DNA of 64,000 nucleotides from Bacteroidales bacterium (GTDB lineage Bacteria > Bacteroidota > Bacteroidia > Bacteroidales > UBA10428): assembly GCA_016926235.1 (NCBI GenBank), contig JAFGOZ010000010.1:1-64000 (forward strand), written 5' to 3'. Below the pieces are notes generated by a model. It did no database searches. It saw nothing but the letters and a program-made list of their open reading frames with translations, and was not told where the DNA came from. Shown here piece after piece: positions 1-8,367 of this stretch (position 1 is the first letter of the stretch; the number at the start of each line of letters is the position of its first letter). Both the position numbers and the translations under genes were made by a program.

Positions 1-709
1 TCAGAATTATATGTTTTCTTTTTACTTTTTGGAAAAGCGGATTCAATATAGAGTCTTTATAACTCCATGGGCCATTATAGTCGGATTGTTTAAAATCTAA
101 AACAAAAGTGGGATTATTGTCAACCAGTTCAATAGAAACGGTTTTGAAAAGTGGTTTTATTTCATCAACCAATTCATTAACAATTTTACAATCAAGGCTA
201 TCAGGCTTCCCTTCTAATTTAATCCGTATGTTGGATTTAAATACGCCAAAATCCTCTATCAATGGATTATCATCAAGGGCATTTCTAACAAATGGCGTGA
301 ATTCATCTTGCACTTTTACAAACAAATTTCCACGTGTTTTTCTTTTGGTTCCATCTAAATATAGAATAACAAACTCATCAATCCACAATACATCATCAAT
401 TGCTATTTGTTTAAATATTTCCAAAGCTTCTCTATCAAATCTATTTGAATTTACCTTTAGCCTTTGAGTAAGACCGTTAATAGTATATATAATGTTATAC
501 GAAATTATTTCATATGTATCGCCATTATAACAAACCGCTTCAAGTTCACCACCATTTTCAAAACGGTCAACAGGCAGATATTTGTTATTATCCCAGTCCT
601 TAAATTTAATTTTAGGTATTAGAATGGGATCTGTATCGTATTGCCAAGCATCCTCCTGGGCAGTTAAATTTGATACAACTAATAATAATAAAATCACTAT
701 ATTTTTCAT
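1..709 (-). CDS. Secreted protein of unknown function, C-terminus beyond the left edge
   Basis: An open frame starts at the ATG at 709-707 and stays open to base 2, so the C-terminus lies outside the window; 236 codons are visible. The N-terminus MKNIVILLLLVVSNLTAQ is a clear signal peptide with the TAQ-type cleavage site usual in Bacteroidota, so the protein is exported. The rest is a soluble, charged alpha/beta-looking sequence with no motif I recognise. The segment with the WIDEFVILYLDG motif and the later IRIKLEG strand recall DUF2927-type proteins, but this is only an impression. The next gene on the same strand starts about 170 bases downstream of nothing shared, so no operon partner can be named. 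The reading frame is secure, the function unknown. Confidence 0.75.
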   Translation of the reverse strand, partial: MKNIVILLLLVVSNLTAQEDAWQYDTDPILIPKIKFKDWDNNKYLPVDRFENGGELEAVCYNGDTYEIISYNIIYTINGLTQRLKVNSNRFDREALEIFKQIAIDDVLWIDEFVILYLDGTKRKTRGNLFVKVQDEFTPFVRNALDDNPLIEDFGVFKSNIRIKLEGKPDSLDCKIVNELVDEIKPLFKTVSIELVDNNPTFVLDFKQSDYNGPWSYKDSILNPLFQKVKRKHIIL

Positions 710-881
710 GGTCTGTATATTTTAAAATGAAACATACAGCAAAGAAAAAGCGTATTTTACATGAAATCTAATATTTTCCTACAAGTGTGTCATCAGGTAA
801 GATAAATTAGTTATTTCACAGCTTGAATTTGTTTCATGGAAATTTATACAGATCGAGACAGTATATAAATATAGTATAAAT

Positions 882-1943
882 CTAATAAAACACCTTATCC
901 GTTCCTATACCTTCCTCATAATACAAGGTATTACCGGCTAACTTAAACTGGCTCACCTTTTCGTATGTAACTGTAGTCACTTTGCCCTCTTTAAATAGTT
1001 TCAGATTCCCGTTTACATCCCTGTAAGCTACAGAATTATAATCAAACTGATAATCAGCCGGAATATAATCTTCGAGGGTATAACTCCGGTTATTGTAGTA
1101 AACATAAAAATAACCCTGGTCGGAATACAATACAAGATTGTCCCTGACCTTATAAAAATCAGGTTCAAAGCTTAAAATCGTCTCCTTATAGCTATCCTTA
1201 TAAAGTTTAAAAGTGCCGGTATTATCCACATAAGCCACAAAATCATCACCTATCTTAAAGGATTTTGGCGGAAATGACTCCAAAGGAATAATCTCTCCTT
1301 TATTGTATACATAAAATGTATTATCCGCAGGATCAACATATGCCAGCAGATCTCCTCCTACACCAAACCTTAATCTTGAGGAATAGTATATAATCTCCTC
1401 AACCTTCCCATTTATTAAAGCTTTTAAATGATTACGGTTATCAAGATATGCAGCAACGTTATCTCCAACTTCAAAATTATATAAAGGAGCATCAGACAGT
1501 GCATCTTCCATATCAATAATCTTGCCGTCATAATATGCCTTAAGCATTTTATCTATTTCATCAAAAAAAACTACGATATTATCCCCCACGGCATACCTAA
1601 CCACATTAATACAAAGGAGTTTTTTTTCTCCGTTATCAAAAACAAACAGTTGATCTCCAACTTTGAAAGTACAATAGTTGTCAGTGAGTTTATACTCCGA
1701 TATCAGTTTAGTAAGGTCATGCACCTGCCCTTCTGTATATACTTTAAAATGGTTATTATTATCAATGTATGCAATACACCTGTCTCCAACTTTGAATTCA
1801 CTTACAGGTAAGTATTCAATTTGTTTAATTTCGCCATTATCAAAAATGGTAAAATAATTTCTGTAATCCAGGTATGCATTTAAATTCTGGGCAGATATAC
1901 CGAAGAATGTGAAAAGATAAACAAGTATTAATAAGAGTTTCAT
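882..1943 (-). CDS. Secreted repeat protein, about nine 35-38-residue units
   Basis: The 353-residue product starts with a signal peptide ending FFGISAQ. Almost the whole mature chain is a degenerate repeat whose core reads roughly VGD-x4-AYxD-x4-FKVYxxG-x4-L, recurring about nine times (for example KVGDRCIAYIDNN, EVGDNVAAYLDNR, KIGDDFVAYVDNT). Each unit predicts two or three beta strands, so a beta-propeller or beta-solenoid fold is likely. No catalytic motif, lipobox or sorting tail is visible. I know of no characterised family with this repeat; related repeat proteins seem to be annotated as hypothetical in Bacteroidota. It may be a periplasmic or surface binding scaffold, which is inference. 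It stands alone between a FISUMP-type gene and the partial gene at the edge. Confidence 0.8.
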   Translation of the reverse strand: MKLLLILVYLFTFFGISAQNLNAYLDYRNYFTIFDNGEIKQIEYLPVSEFKVGDRCIAYIDNNNHFKVYTEGQVHDLTKLISEYKLTDNYCTFKVGDQLFVFDNGEKKLLCINVVRYAVGDNIVVFFDEIDKMLKAYYDGKIIDMEDALSDAPLYNFEVGDNVAAYLDNRNHLKALINGKVEEIIYYSSRLRFGVGGDLLAYVDPADNTFYVYNKGEIIPLESFPPKSFKIGDDFVAYVDNTGTFKLYKDSYKETILSFEPDFYKVRDNLVLYSDQGYFYVYYNNRSYTLEDYIPADYQFDYNSVAYRDVNGNLKLFKEGKVTTVTYEKVSQFKLAGNTLYYEEGIGTDKVFY

Positions 1944-1984
1944 GATTACGTATTTTCCTTTAAACGGATAAAATTATAATTTAT

Positions 1985-2620
1985 TTAATCTTCTACAGTT
2001 TTTTCTTGTATTGTATCCTTAATACACCGGATGCTTATAGCTGTGGTTTTCGAAGCTTTGGTAAGATCGGCCAGAACAATGGAAGAATATAGCTTAAATG
2101 AGTGCGAAGATATACCATCTGCTTCCGTTGAAGACCAATACTCCGCATTGGCCCGTAAAAGCCCAACATAGCCCCCGTATTGTAGTTTAATATCAGTCGG
2201 TATTGCGCAAAAGCCATATTTATCAGTAGCACCCTCATTTGGCCATTCCCAATGGTTTGTACCTTTCTCCTTCAAATGTCCGCCTGCCTTCCATTTTCCT
2301 CCCAAAAAACTGATAAGAGTGTCCCACTCGGCAGCGCTTGGCAGATGCCATCCGGGAGGACAGGCATTCAATGCATCTTCCCATGTATATAAATAACCAT
2401 GCATTTTGCAGTATGAAGTGCTATCCATATAGCATATACTGTTTCCTGTATTATATCTCAGATTTTGGGCCATCCAGGTTTGTTTGCCAATTACCACATA
2501 CTTATAAGAGATATTATCACGGCTATCCGTAAATTTACCTGAAGTCTGAGCCGAAATATCCAGATAACAACATAATAAAATAAGTATAACAGATGTGTAA
2601 ATGTTGTTAGATTTTCTCAT
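1985..2620 (-). CDS. FISUMP-domain secreted protein
   Basis: The product has the marks of the FISUMP domain (Fibrobacter succinogenes major paralogous domain): WMAQNLRY near the start, YLYTWEDAL, CPPGWHLPS, a central W-rich stretch, YWSSTEAD and the closing SIRCIKD. These domains are found in exported proteins of Bacteroidota and Fibrobacteres; their function is not established. I place the start at the ATG at 2620 because MRKSNNIYTSVILILLCC gives a normal signal peptide; an upstream in-frame ATG at 2665 would add 15 residues in front of it. Five conserved-looking cysteines may form disulfides outside the cytoplasm. No neighbour clarifies the role. Confidence 0.8.
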   Translation of the reverse strand: MRKSNNIYTSVILILLCCYLDISAQTSGKFTDSRDNISYKYVVIGKQTWMAQNLRYNTGNSICYMDSTSYCKMHGYLYTWEDALNACPPGWHLPSAAEWDTLISFLGGKWKAGGHLKEKGTNHWEWPNEGATDKYGFCAIPTDIKLQYGGYVGLLRANAEYWSSTEADGISSHSFKLYSSIVLADLTKASKTTAISIRCIKDTIQEKTVED

Positions 2621-2764
2621 ACAGCAAATAAAACCGAAAAAAGGGAGAAAATCCCCCCTTTTCATAAAAACATTTCAACAGTAAGCCCCAATTTTTTCTA
2701 CTTTACAAAAGAAGAACAACTTAGTAAATCATGGATGATTTTAGTATTTTCGTTACGTGACTTT

Positions 2765-2796
2765 GGATAATTGGATTAATGGATAGTTGGATTTAT
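2765..2796. repeat. Four tandem 8-bp units, GGATWRTT-like
   Basis: GGATAATT, GGATTAAT, GGATAGTT and GGATTTAT follow one another directly in the gap between the FISUMP gene and ndk. The 243-base gap shows nothing else I can name. Such TTGGAT-rich strings recur in intergenic DNA of Bacteroidota and are probably neutral. Confidence 0.6.
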
Positions 2797-2908
2797 TAGT
2801 ACTAAATTGTTTAATAATTATTATTCGATTATTCTATGTAAAAATTAAAATCCAACAACAAAAAACAAGTGCCAACTGATTTGTAAACTAACCCAAAGCC
2901 TGTTAACA

Positions 2909-3352
2909 CTATATCTGACAATGTCCTTCCGTATTAAAACGTTCTGATTTTGAGAAAAAGAAATTACATTCCATTTCTGCATTTTCATCACTATCAGATC
3001 CATGCACTGCATTCTTTTGGGCAGATTCAGCAAAAAGCTTTCGTATTGTACCGGGTTCCGCTTTAGCAGGATCTGTTGAGCCAATAAGCTTTCTATAATC
3101 TTCTACAGCATTTTCCTTTTCAAGAATTGCGACTACAATAGGCCCGGAAGTCATAAACTCTATTAATCCCTCGAAGAATGGTTTCCCCTTATGTATTCCA
3201 TAAAATGTTTCTGCCTGCTCTCTGGTCAGTTTTAACATCTTCATGGCTGCCAAATGATATCCATGATCATGTATAATAGTTAAAATTGGACCGATGTATT
3301 CATGACTCACGGCTCCGGGCTTAATAATTGTAAAAGTTTTGTTACCTGCCAT
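2909..3352 (-). CDS. ndk: Nucleoside diphosphate kinase
   Basis: Transfers the gamma phosphate of ATP to nucleoside diphosphates through a phosphohistidine, balancing the NTP and dNTP pools in the cytoplasm. The 147-residue product has the family length and hallmarks: TFTIIKPGAV at the start, the substrate-binding region around residues 50-60, and the active-site motif NAVHGSDS with the catalytic His at residue 117. The C-terminal NFFF helix end is also typical. It is transcribed divergently from nrnA; an ndk, DHH phosphoesterase and gldI neighbourhood is common in Bacteroidota, which supports the assignment of all three genes. Confidence 0.97.
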   Translation of the reverse strand: MAGNKTFTIIKPGAVSHEYIGPILTIIHDHGYHLAAMKMLKLTREQAETFYGIHKGKPFFEGLIEFMTSGPIVVAILEKENAVEDYRKLIGSTDPAKAEPGTIRKLFAESAQKNAVHGSDSDENAEMECNFFFSKSERFNTEGHCQI

Positions 3353-3439
3353 AGCTTAAAATTTAATTTTACATACTGCCCGAAATTAAAAATATTTTTG
3401 GATTTATCAATTATCAAAGAATAAATAAAGCTTTCAACA

Positions 3440-3447
3440 TAGATTTG
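3440..3447 (+). promoter_or_regulatory. Candidate -7 box for nrnA-FKBP genes
   Basis: TAGATTTG matches the Bacteroidota -7 consensus TAnnTTTG and lies about 78 bases before the nrnA start. No good -33 TTTG is seen at the right distance, so this is tentative. Confidence 0.35.
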
Positions 3448-3524
3448 TTATAATTTTCTCAGACAAATTTCAGTTGTACAATAAATAAGTCTTATTTTTA
3501 ACTATTTAACACGACATAGATTAA

Positions 3525-4562
3525 ATGAATATAAAATACGGAGATTTAATTGACAAAATCAGGACCTTATTAGAAGGTGAAAAGAAAAAAATTGCTATTG
3601 TAACTCATTACAATCCTGATGGAGATGCAATTGGATCCATGTTAGGATTATATCTCTTTTTAAAAAAAGCGGGTCATGAGGTGACAGCTATTTCACCAGA
3701 TGATTTTCCTGCATTTTTACACTGGATGAAGGGAGTTGATGATATCCTGATACACTTTTCAAAAGCAAACCGGGTTAAAGAAAATATTTCTAATACAGAG
3801 ATTATTTTTATGGTGGATTTTAATCATCCGGACCGTTTAAACAACCTTAGTGAGATTACAACTAATGCTTCTGCTAAAAAAGTTTTAATAGACCACCATC
3901 CCAATCCTTATCACTTTGCAGATATTACACTCTCAGATACTTCAGTAAGTTCTACAGCTGAGCTCATTTATCATATTATTGTCAATATCAGGCAAAATGA
4001 AATAATTGATAAAGATATTGCTACATGTCTTTATTGCGGAATTATGACGGATACAGGGTGTTTCAGCTTCAACTCCTCACAACCCGACACTTATAAAATA
4101 ATTTCTAACCTGTTGAAATCAGGCATTGATAAAGATGCTATATTTAGTAAGGTATATGAAAATTATTCCATCAACCGTATGCATCTTATGGGATTTTGTT
4201 TGAATGAGAAAATGCTGGTCATGGAAGAATTTCATACCGCTATAATTTCTTTAATGCAAGAAGAACTTGAAAGATTTAATCACCAGCCGGGAGACACAGA
4301 AGGATTTGTCAACCTGCCCTTTTCTATAAAGAATATAGTATTCTCTATCCTGCTGATAGAAAAGAATGACCATATAAAAATGTCTTTCCGTTCTAAAAAT
4401 ACATTTGCAGCTAACGCATTCTCAGAAAAGTATTTTAATGGTGGCGGACATAAAAACGCTGCTGGTGGAAAATCCTTTGCCAGTATGGCAGATACTATAC
4501 AGAAATTAGTAAATTTATTGCCACAATACAAAAATGACCTTGACGATGCAATACTTCATTAG
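3525..4562 (+). CDS. nrnA: DHH-family phosphoesterase, NrnA-type (oligoribonuclease / pAp phosphatase)
   Basis: A member of DHH subfamily 1: motif I is VTHYNPDGDAIGS (His28, Asn30, Asp32 and Asp34 as metal ligands), motif II is a DFNHPDR segment, motif III is DHHPNP with Asp123, and the C-terminal DHHA1 domain carries GGGHKNAAG. The 345-residue length fits NrnA, which degrades 2-5-nucleotide RNA and dephosphorylates pAp with manganese. Known biochemistry comes from NrnA of Bacillus and relatives; the exact substrate preference cannot be read here. Its stop overlaps the start of the following FKBP gene, so the two are translationally coupled, a linkage often seen in Bacteroidota. Confidence 0.92.
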   Translation: MNIKYGDLIDKIRTLLEGEKKKIAIVTHYNPDGDAIGSMLGLYLFLKKAGHEVTAISPDDFPAFLHWMKGVDDILIHFSKANRVKENISNTEIIFMVDFNHPDRLNNLSEITTNASAKKVLIDHHPNPYHFADITLSDTSVSSTAELIYHIIVNIRQNEIIDKDIATCLYCGIMTDTGCFSFNSSQPDTYKIISNLLKSGIDKDAIFSKVYENYSINRMHLMGFCLNEKMLVMEEFHTAIISLMQEELERFNHQPGDTEGFVNLPFSIKNIVFSILLIEKNDHIKMSFRSKNTFAANAFSEKYFNGGGHKNAAGGKSFASMADTIQKLVNLLPQYKNDLDDAILH

Positions 4563-5097
4563 GAACCACATTCTCGTAGTATTTATAGTATTTGTATTAT
4601 ACCTTACCCTCTCCTCATGTAAGCAGGACAAGCCAGAAGCGATACATGGAAATGAACTGTTTAACAATAAAGAATCCTATATAAAGGCTAATGAATATCT
4701 GGTGAAAAAAGATGCGGAACAAATAAAAAGCTATGTAGAAAGAAGAGGATGGAACATGACACAATCTGAATCAGGTCTTTGGTATATGATCTATAAAAAT
4801 GGAAACGGGGAAACTGCATCTTCAGGAAAACTAATCCGGATGAATTACTCTACAACACTATTAGACGGCACATTTTGTTATAGTTCCGATCAAAACGGGC
4901 CAAAAGAATTTATTATCGGACAGGGAGGTGTTGAATCAGGCCTGGAAGAGGGAGTATTACTTCTTAAGGAAGGAGATAAAGCAAAATTTATTATTCCACC
5001 CCACCTGGGTCACGGTTTACTTGGAGATAGTAAAAAAATACCACCCCGGGCAATTATTGTATATGATGTTGAAGTACTAAGTATATCCGAACCCTAA
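4534..5097 (+). CDS. gldI: GldI-type FKBP peptidyl-prolyl isomerase lipoprotein
   Basis: A hydrophobic N-terminal helix ends in a lipobox (LSSC, Cys about residue 29), so the protein should be an exported lipoprotein. Residues about 85-185 form one FKBP domain with the usual GLEEGVLLLKEGDKAKFIIPP and IPPRAIIVYDVEVL strands. The size and the position after a DHH phosphoesterase match GldI, a PPIase lipoprotein needed for gliding in Flavobacterium; whether this organism glides is not known. The frame opens at an ATG at 4534 inside nrnA; a second ATG at 4546 is equally good and gives a 17-base overlap. It heads a run of three FKBP genes. Confidence 0.85.
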   Translation: MTLTMQYFIRNHILVVFIVFVLYLTLSSCKQDKPEAIHGNELFNNKESYIKANEYLVKKDAEQIKSYVERRGWNMTQSESGLWYMIYKNGNGETASSGKLIRMNYSTTLLDGTFCYSSDQNGPKEFIIGQGGVESGLEEGVLLLKEGDKAKFIIPPHLGHGLLGDSKKIPPRAIIVYDVEVLSISEP

Positions 5098-5107
5098 ATT
5101 GAATGCT

Positions 5108-5998
5108 ATGAGAGAGTTAAAACAAATTACCAAAATAGTAATGATTATTATCTTCCTATTGTATGGATGCCAGGGAAAAAATCCATATCCCGGATATTCA
5201 AAGAATAAAAACGGAATATATTATCATTTACTGAAAATTGGAGAAAATGGGATTAAAGCTAAAGCAGGAGATTTTATTACTGTAAGCATGATTTACAAGA
5301 CTATTAAAGACAGTCTTTTTTTTAAGGGCAAAAGAAAATTTCAAATCACAGAACCTGATTTCAAAGGTTCAATCGATGAATGTTTTACTATGCTTGCAGA
5401 AGGGGATAGTGCAAGTTTCATTATTTCGGCTGACGGATTCTTTGCTCAAACATTAAACAGTTCCCTCCCAAGTTTTATTCAACCAGGAAGCGACATGAAA
5501 ATTGAAATGAAAGTAGAAGAGATCAATACATTGGAAGACTATTATAAAATGAAAGAAGCATTTCTTTCATGGATAGAAGATTTTGGTGAGTATGAAAAAG
5601 TTATCCTGAAACAATACATGGAAGAAGAAAAACTGGATATTGAGCCTGCTAAATCGGGTATTTACCGTATTGTATCAAGACCAGGAAATGGTAAGAAAGT
5701 AATAAAAGGAGATACAATAACATTTCACTATGAAGGAAGATTCCTGAACGGTAAGTTTTTTGATTCAACGAAAAAACGCAATGAACCATTCCAGTTTGTT
5801 TACGGTACAGAATGGCAGGTAATAAAAGGAATGGAAGATGCATTAGGAATGATGGAAGAAGGTGAAAAATCAATAATCATAATACCATCAGAGCTTGGTT
5901 TTGGAGATGAAGGTTCATCAACGGGATTAATACCACCCTATACTTCACTTATATTTGAAGTTGAACTTCTGGAAGTAAAGAAAGGTGAAAACAGTTAA
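5108..5998 (+). CDS. Two-unit FKBP-type lipoprotein
   Basis: The product has a short hydrophobic leader ending in LLYGC, a plausible lipoprotein signal. Residues about 35-135 form a degenerate FKBP unit (CFTMLAEGDSASFII), followed by a linker helix with the YMEEEKLDIEPAKSGIYR segment and a full FKBP domain at about 185-295 (FHYEGRFLNGKFFDST, GMMEEGEKSIIIIPSELGFG, PPYTSLIFEVELLEV). I use the ATG at 5108: nine bases upstream an in-frame TTG at 5099 could start it, but the ATG is better placed before the leader. It begins 10 bases after the GldI-like gene. It probably assists folding of exported proteins; no partner is known. Confidence 0.85.
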   Translation: MRELKQITKIVMIIIFLLYGCQGKNPYPGYSKNKNGIYYHLLKIGENGIKAKAGDFITVSMIYKTIKDSLFFKGKRKFQITEPDFKGSIDECFTMLAEGDSASFIISADGFFAQTLNSSLPSFIQPGSDMKIEMKVEEINTLEDYYKMKEAFLSWIEDFGEYEKVILKQYMEEEKLDIEPAKSGIYRIVSRPGNGKKVIKGDTITFHYEGRFLNGKFFDSTKKRNEPFQFVYGTEWQVIKGMEDALGMMEEGEKSIIIIPSELGFGDEGSSTGLIPPYTSLIFEVELLEVKKGENS

Positions 5999-6047
5999 GC
6001 AACCTTTTTGTTGTTTTTTGCATCATATAAATGTAAAGTACTGACAC

Positions 6048-6980
6048 ATGGATAGTAAAAAGACCAGATTGAATTTTAAGAATCTTCTTGGGTTTATACT
6101 TTTTATTTTTCTTGCCATTCAAACAAGTTGTATAAAGGATATTGTGGATGAAGAGCTGGCAAACGAAGAGAACAAATTAATACAACAATATATTGAGGAT
6201 CATGAAATAGATGTAACACCTATGTCATCAGGGTTGTATTATATTGAAATTGAAGAAGGTGATAGTATTCAACCTGTGCCGGGAAATTATATTTTAATAG
6301 AATTTACCGGGCGTTACTTAAAAAATGAAGAAATATTTGCCACTACAGACCTTAATACAGCAATAGCAAATGGGATCTATTCAGATGACATTTTATACGG
6401 CCCAAGAAAAACATTAATTGATAACCTGAGGTATATTGGTTTAATTGAAGGTGTCAGCATGATGAAAGAAGGAGGCCGTGCGCAACTGATTCTCCCGTCC
6501 TATTTAGCAGAAAATGATTATGTACCATTAATATATGATGTTTCTCTTAATAAAGTAATTGAAGATCCTGAAGCCTATGAAGATATGATGTTAGAAGAGT
6601 ATCTCTTAAGTTATAATGGTCCCGGTTGGGATAGTTCTGACAATACCCCCAAGCGCAATGAGATTATTTATTTTGAAAATAATGCCGGAAAAGGACCAAA
6701 TATTATTGAAGGAGACAGTATATCGATTGCATATGAAGGAAAACTTTTAGATGGCAGAGTATTTGAATTTTACAGCCAAGATGAGCCTCTTAACTTAAAA
6801 ATCAGCAGGGAAAATATTTCAATTTCCGGATTTCTTGAAGGAATACAACTTATGAATGAAGGAGCAAGTGGTACTCTTATTATACCATATGACCTGGCAT
6901 ATGGCGCCGAAGGAAAAGACAAAAAAATACCTCCTTACAGTACCTTAGTTTATAATTTAACTATATTGAAAATTTATTAA
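6048..6980 (+). CDS. Two-unit FKBP-type lipoprotein, paralogue of the preceding gene
   Basis: The leader LGFILFIFLAIQTSC ends in a lipobox Cys at about residue 28. Two FKBP-like units follow: residues about 55-170 (GLIEGVSMMKEGGRAQLILP) and about 215-308 (IAYEGKLLDGRVFEF, GIQLMNEGASGTLIIPYDLAYG, PPYSTLVYNLTILKI). The first unit lacks some aromatic residues of the prolyl-isomerase pocket and may only bind. It lies 49 bases after the previous FKBP gene, in the same orientation, and looks like a duplication within the operon. The run ends at a strong inverted repeat just downstream. Confidence 0.85.
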   Translation: MDSKKTRLNFKNLLGFILFIFLAIQTSCIKDIVDEELANEENKLIQQYIEDHEIDVTPMSSGLYYIEIEEGDSIQPVPGNYILIEFTGRYLKNEEIFATTDLNTAIANGIYSDDILYGPRKTLIDNLRYIGLIEGVSMMKEGGRAQLILPSYLAENDYVPLIYDVSLNKVIEDPEAYEDMMLEEYLLSYNGPGWDSSDNTPKRNEIIYFENNAGKGPNIIEGDSISIAYEGKLLDGRVFEFYSQDEPLNLKISRENISISGFLEGIQLMNEGASGTLIIPYDLAYGAEGKDKKIPPYSTLVYNLTILKIY

Positions 6981-6992
6981 TCATAAAACCAA

Positions 6993-7043
6993 ATGCAGCA
7001 GGCACCCTCCAAATCATCCCTGCAAATCAATTGCCCGCTGCAT
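6993..7043. terminator. Inverted repeat between convergent genes
   Basis: ATGCAGCAGGCA (6993-7004) pairs with TGCCCGCTGCAT (7032-7043), 11 of 12 positions, across a 27-base loop. It sits in the 72-base gap between the last FKBP gene and the oppositely oriented Cache gene, where a shared terminator is expected. There is no clear T-run on either side. Confidence 0.45.
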
Positions 7044-7052
7044 CTTCCCCTC

Positions 7053-7721
7053 TTAACTCCATCTACCCTCTTTTTTACTATCCTTTGTTGTTGATATACT
7101 TACAGAAAGAATACCTATTAAAGATCCTTTATGGATAATAGGTTCATATGCTGTAAGTATTAATTCATCTCCCTCTTCTACTATACTTGTACAGGTAACT
7201 CCTTCATTTATAGCTGTTCCAACCGAAGATGAAAAAGGCAAAACACTACCAACACCTTTTTCTTTAGTGTTTGTGGTTGAAGAGATACAAATAAAACCCA
7301 TATCAGTCTTCTGATAAACTGCAACTGAACTTCCAACATTTTCTGAAATCGCATCTATCAATAGCTGATCGTTATGCAGTGATATATTCCCAAGATACCA
7401 TTCCTCTAATGTTTTCGTTCCCCTTGACAAGTCATTTAGCACAATTGTTACAGTTTTATCACACATAATATTTAAATCAACGGCATAAAAATATGTATGT
7501 GCCAACTGAAGCGATTCATTCAGGATCTCTATTTCATCCTGAGAGCTATCATTCAATCCAATCAACTCAATTTTAGACGGATCAGCTTCTACCTCCTTTT
7601 TCGTCATTGTATCTACCTGGTCCTGTGTGCTAACTTTAAAGTAGATCATAACAAAAAGGTTTACCAAAAGTCCTGCAAATAAGAAGTAATTAACAAATTT
7701 GCATGTGTTTATTGACTTCAT
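7053..7721 (-). CDS. Membrane-anchored Cache-type sensor with no output domain
   Basis: One transmembrane helix near residues 11-29 anchors a periplasmic domain of about 190 residues. The segments CDKTVTIVLNDLSRGTKTLEEW, SVAVYQKTDMGFICIS, GVGSVLPFSS and YEPIIHKGSLIGILSVSIS follow the pattern of a single Cache (sCache_3/2-like) ligand-binding domain. The chain stops about ten residues after the last beta strand, so there is no HAMP, kinase or methyl-accepting part. It is last in a three-gene set: receiver-like protein, 73-residue protein, then this sensor, with gaps of 8 and 21 bases. It may signal through a partner protein, perhaps the PAS-rich kinase nearby; this is inference. A scavenging or purely binding role is also possible. 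Confidence 0.75.
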   Translation of the reverse strand: MKSINTCKFVNYFLFAGLLVNLFVMIYFKVSTQDQVDTMTKKEVEADPSKIELIGLNDSSQDEIEILNESLQLAHTYFYAVDLNIMCDKTVTIVLNDLSRGTKTLEEWYLGNISLHNDQLLIDAISENVGSSVAVYQKTDMGFICISSTTNTKEKGVGSVLPFSSSVGTAINEGVTCTSIVEEGDELILTAYEPIIHKGSLIGILSVSISTTKDSKKEGRWS

Positions 7722-7742
7722 TTTTAACCCTCCAATACGTAT

Positions 7743-7964
7743 TTAGTTTAGTTTCAGTTTATCGTTTGAATTTACACTTAGCCAATTGCTAAGCCTATAG
7801 TTTAAGTAATGCTCATTATTGAGTGTTTCAGGCAATATTGTACCAAAAGCAATCTGGTCATCCAGTTTACTGTCAAGATTAGTAATATTAGAAATATATA
7901 CTTCATCTCCCTGTCTTATTATAATGTATGAATCCCTTACTATGATCTCGTTTTTACTCATCAT
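7743..7964 (-). CDS. Small protein of unknown function
   Basis: A 73-residue protein with two adjacent Met codons at the start (7964 and 7961). It has no signal peptide or membrane segment and matches no family I recognise. It begins with beta-strand-like sequence (IIVRDSYIIIRQGDEVYIS), followed by a helical and charged half. It sits 8 bases after the receiver-like gene and 21 bases before the Cache gene, so it is almost certainly cotranscribed with both. Tight packing argues that it is real; its role in the signalling set is unknown. Confidence 0.65.
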   Translation of the reverse strand: MMSKNEIIVRDSYIIIRQGDEVYISNITNLDSKLDDQIAFGTILPETLNNEHYLNYRLSNWLSVNSNDKLKLN

Positions 7965-7972
7965 TCAACGTT

Positions 7973-8347
7973 TTAAATAATTTTAGCAAGAACTTTATCT
8001 ATTGCCTCCACACTAATATCGTCCTTTATCAGATAATTCCTTGCACCCGCTTCCAGCATCTGTATGATATATTTAAAGTCCGAATGAAAAGAAACTGCAA
8101 TAATGGTCACGTCACGGTATGAGTTCACTGCGGTACGGATTTTTTCAAGTTCCTCCAAATCAGGCATCGTAATATTCATAAATACCAGGTCATATAATCC
8201 CTCTTTCATCTTCTCCAAAAACTCTTTTCCATTTTTTGCTGATTCAATTTTTTCCACTCTTGTTTCAAACCGGTCTTCAAGTATAAATCTTAAAGCCTTT
8301 TGAAAGTGTGAATTATCGTCAACAATTAAAATTTTAAGTTTTCGCAT
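7973..8347 (-). CDS. Stand-alone receiver-like protein lacking the phosphoacceptor Asp
   Basis: The 124 residues make a single CheY-like fold with no output domain. The acidic pair Asp10-Asp11, the conserved Ser86 (Thr/Ser position) and Lys108 are all present, but the phosphorylation site reads LVFMNITMP: Asn58 replaces the Asp found in LMDINMP of the neighbouring regulator at 8830. The codon is AAT. A protein like this cannot be phosphorylated in the usual way and may act as a constitutive or pseudo-receiver that binds a partner. It has its own promoter-like region just upstream (-7 box TATATTTG at 8375-8368) and leads the operon with the small protein and the Cache sensor. Confidence 0.88.
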   Translation of the reverse strand: MRKLKILIVDDNSHFQKALRFILEDRFETRVEKIESAKNGKEFLEKMKEGLYDLVFMNITMPDLEELEKIRTAVNSYRDVTIIAVSFHSDFKYIIQMLEAGARNYLIKDDISVEAIDKVLAKII

Positions 8348-8367
8348 CCGTCACTCGAATTTATATA

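Noticed and set aside
108..467. Plus-strand open frame of 119 codons near the left edge
   Set aside because: It lies opposite a minus-strand frame with a signal peptide that is open to the edge; its own translation is Ser/Asn-rich without features of a real protein.
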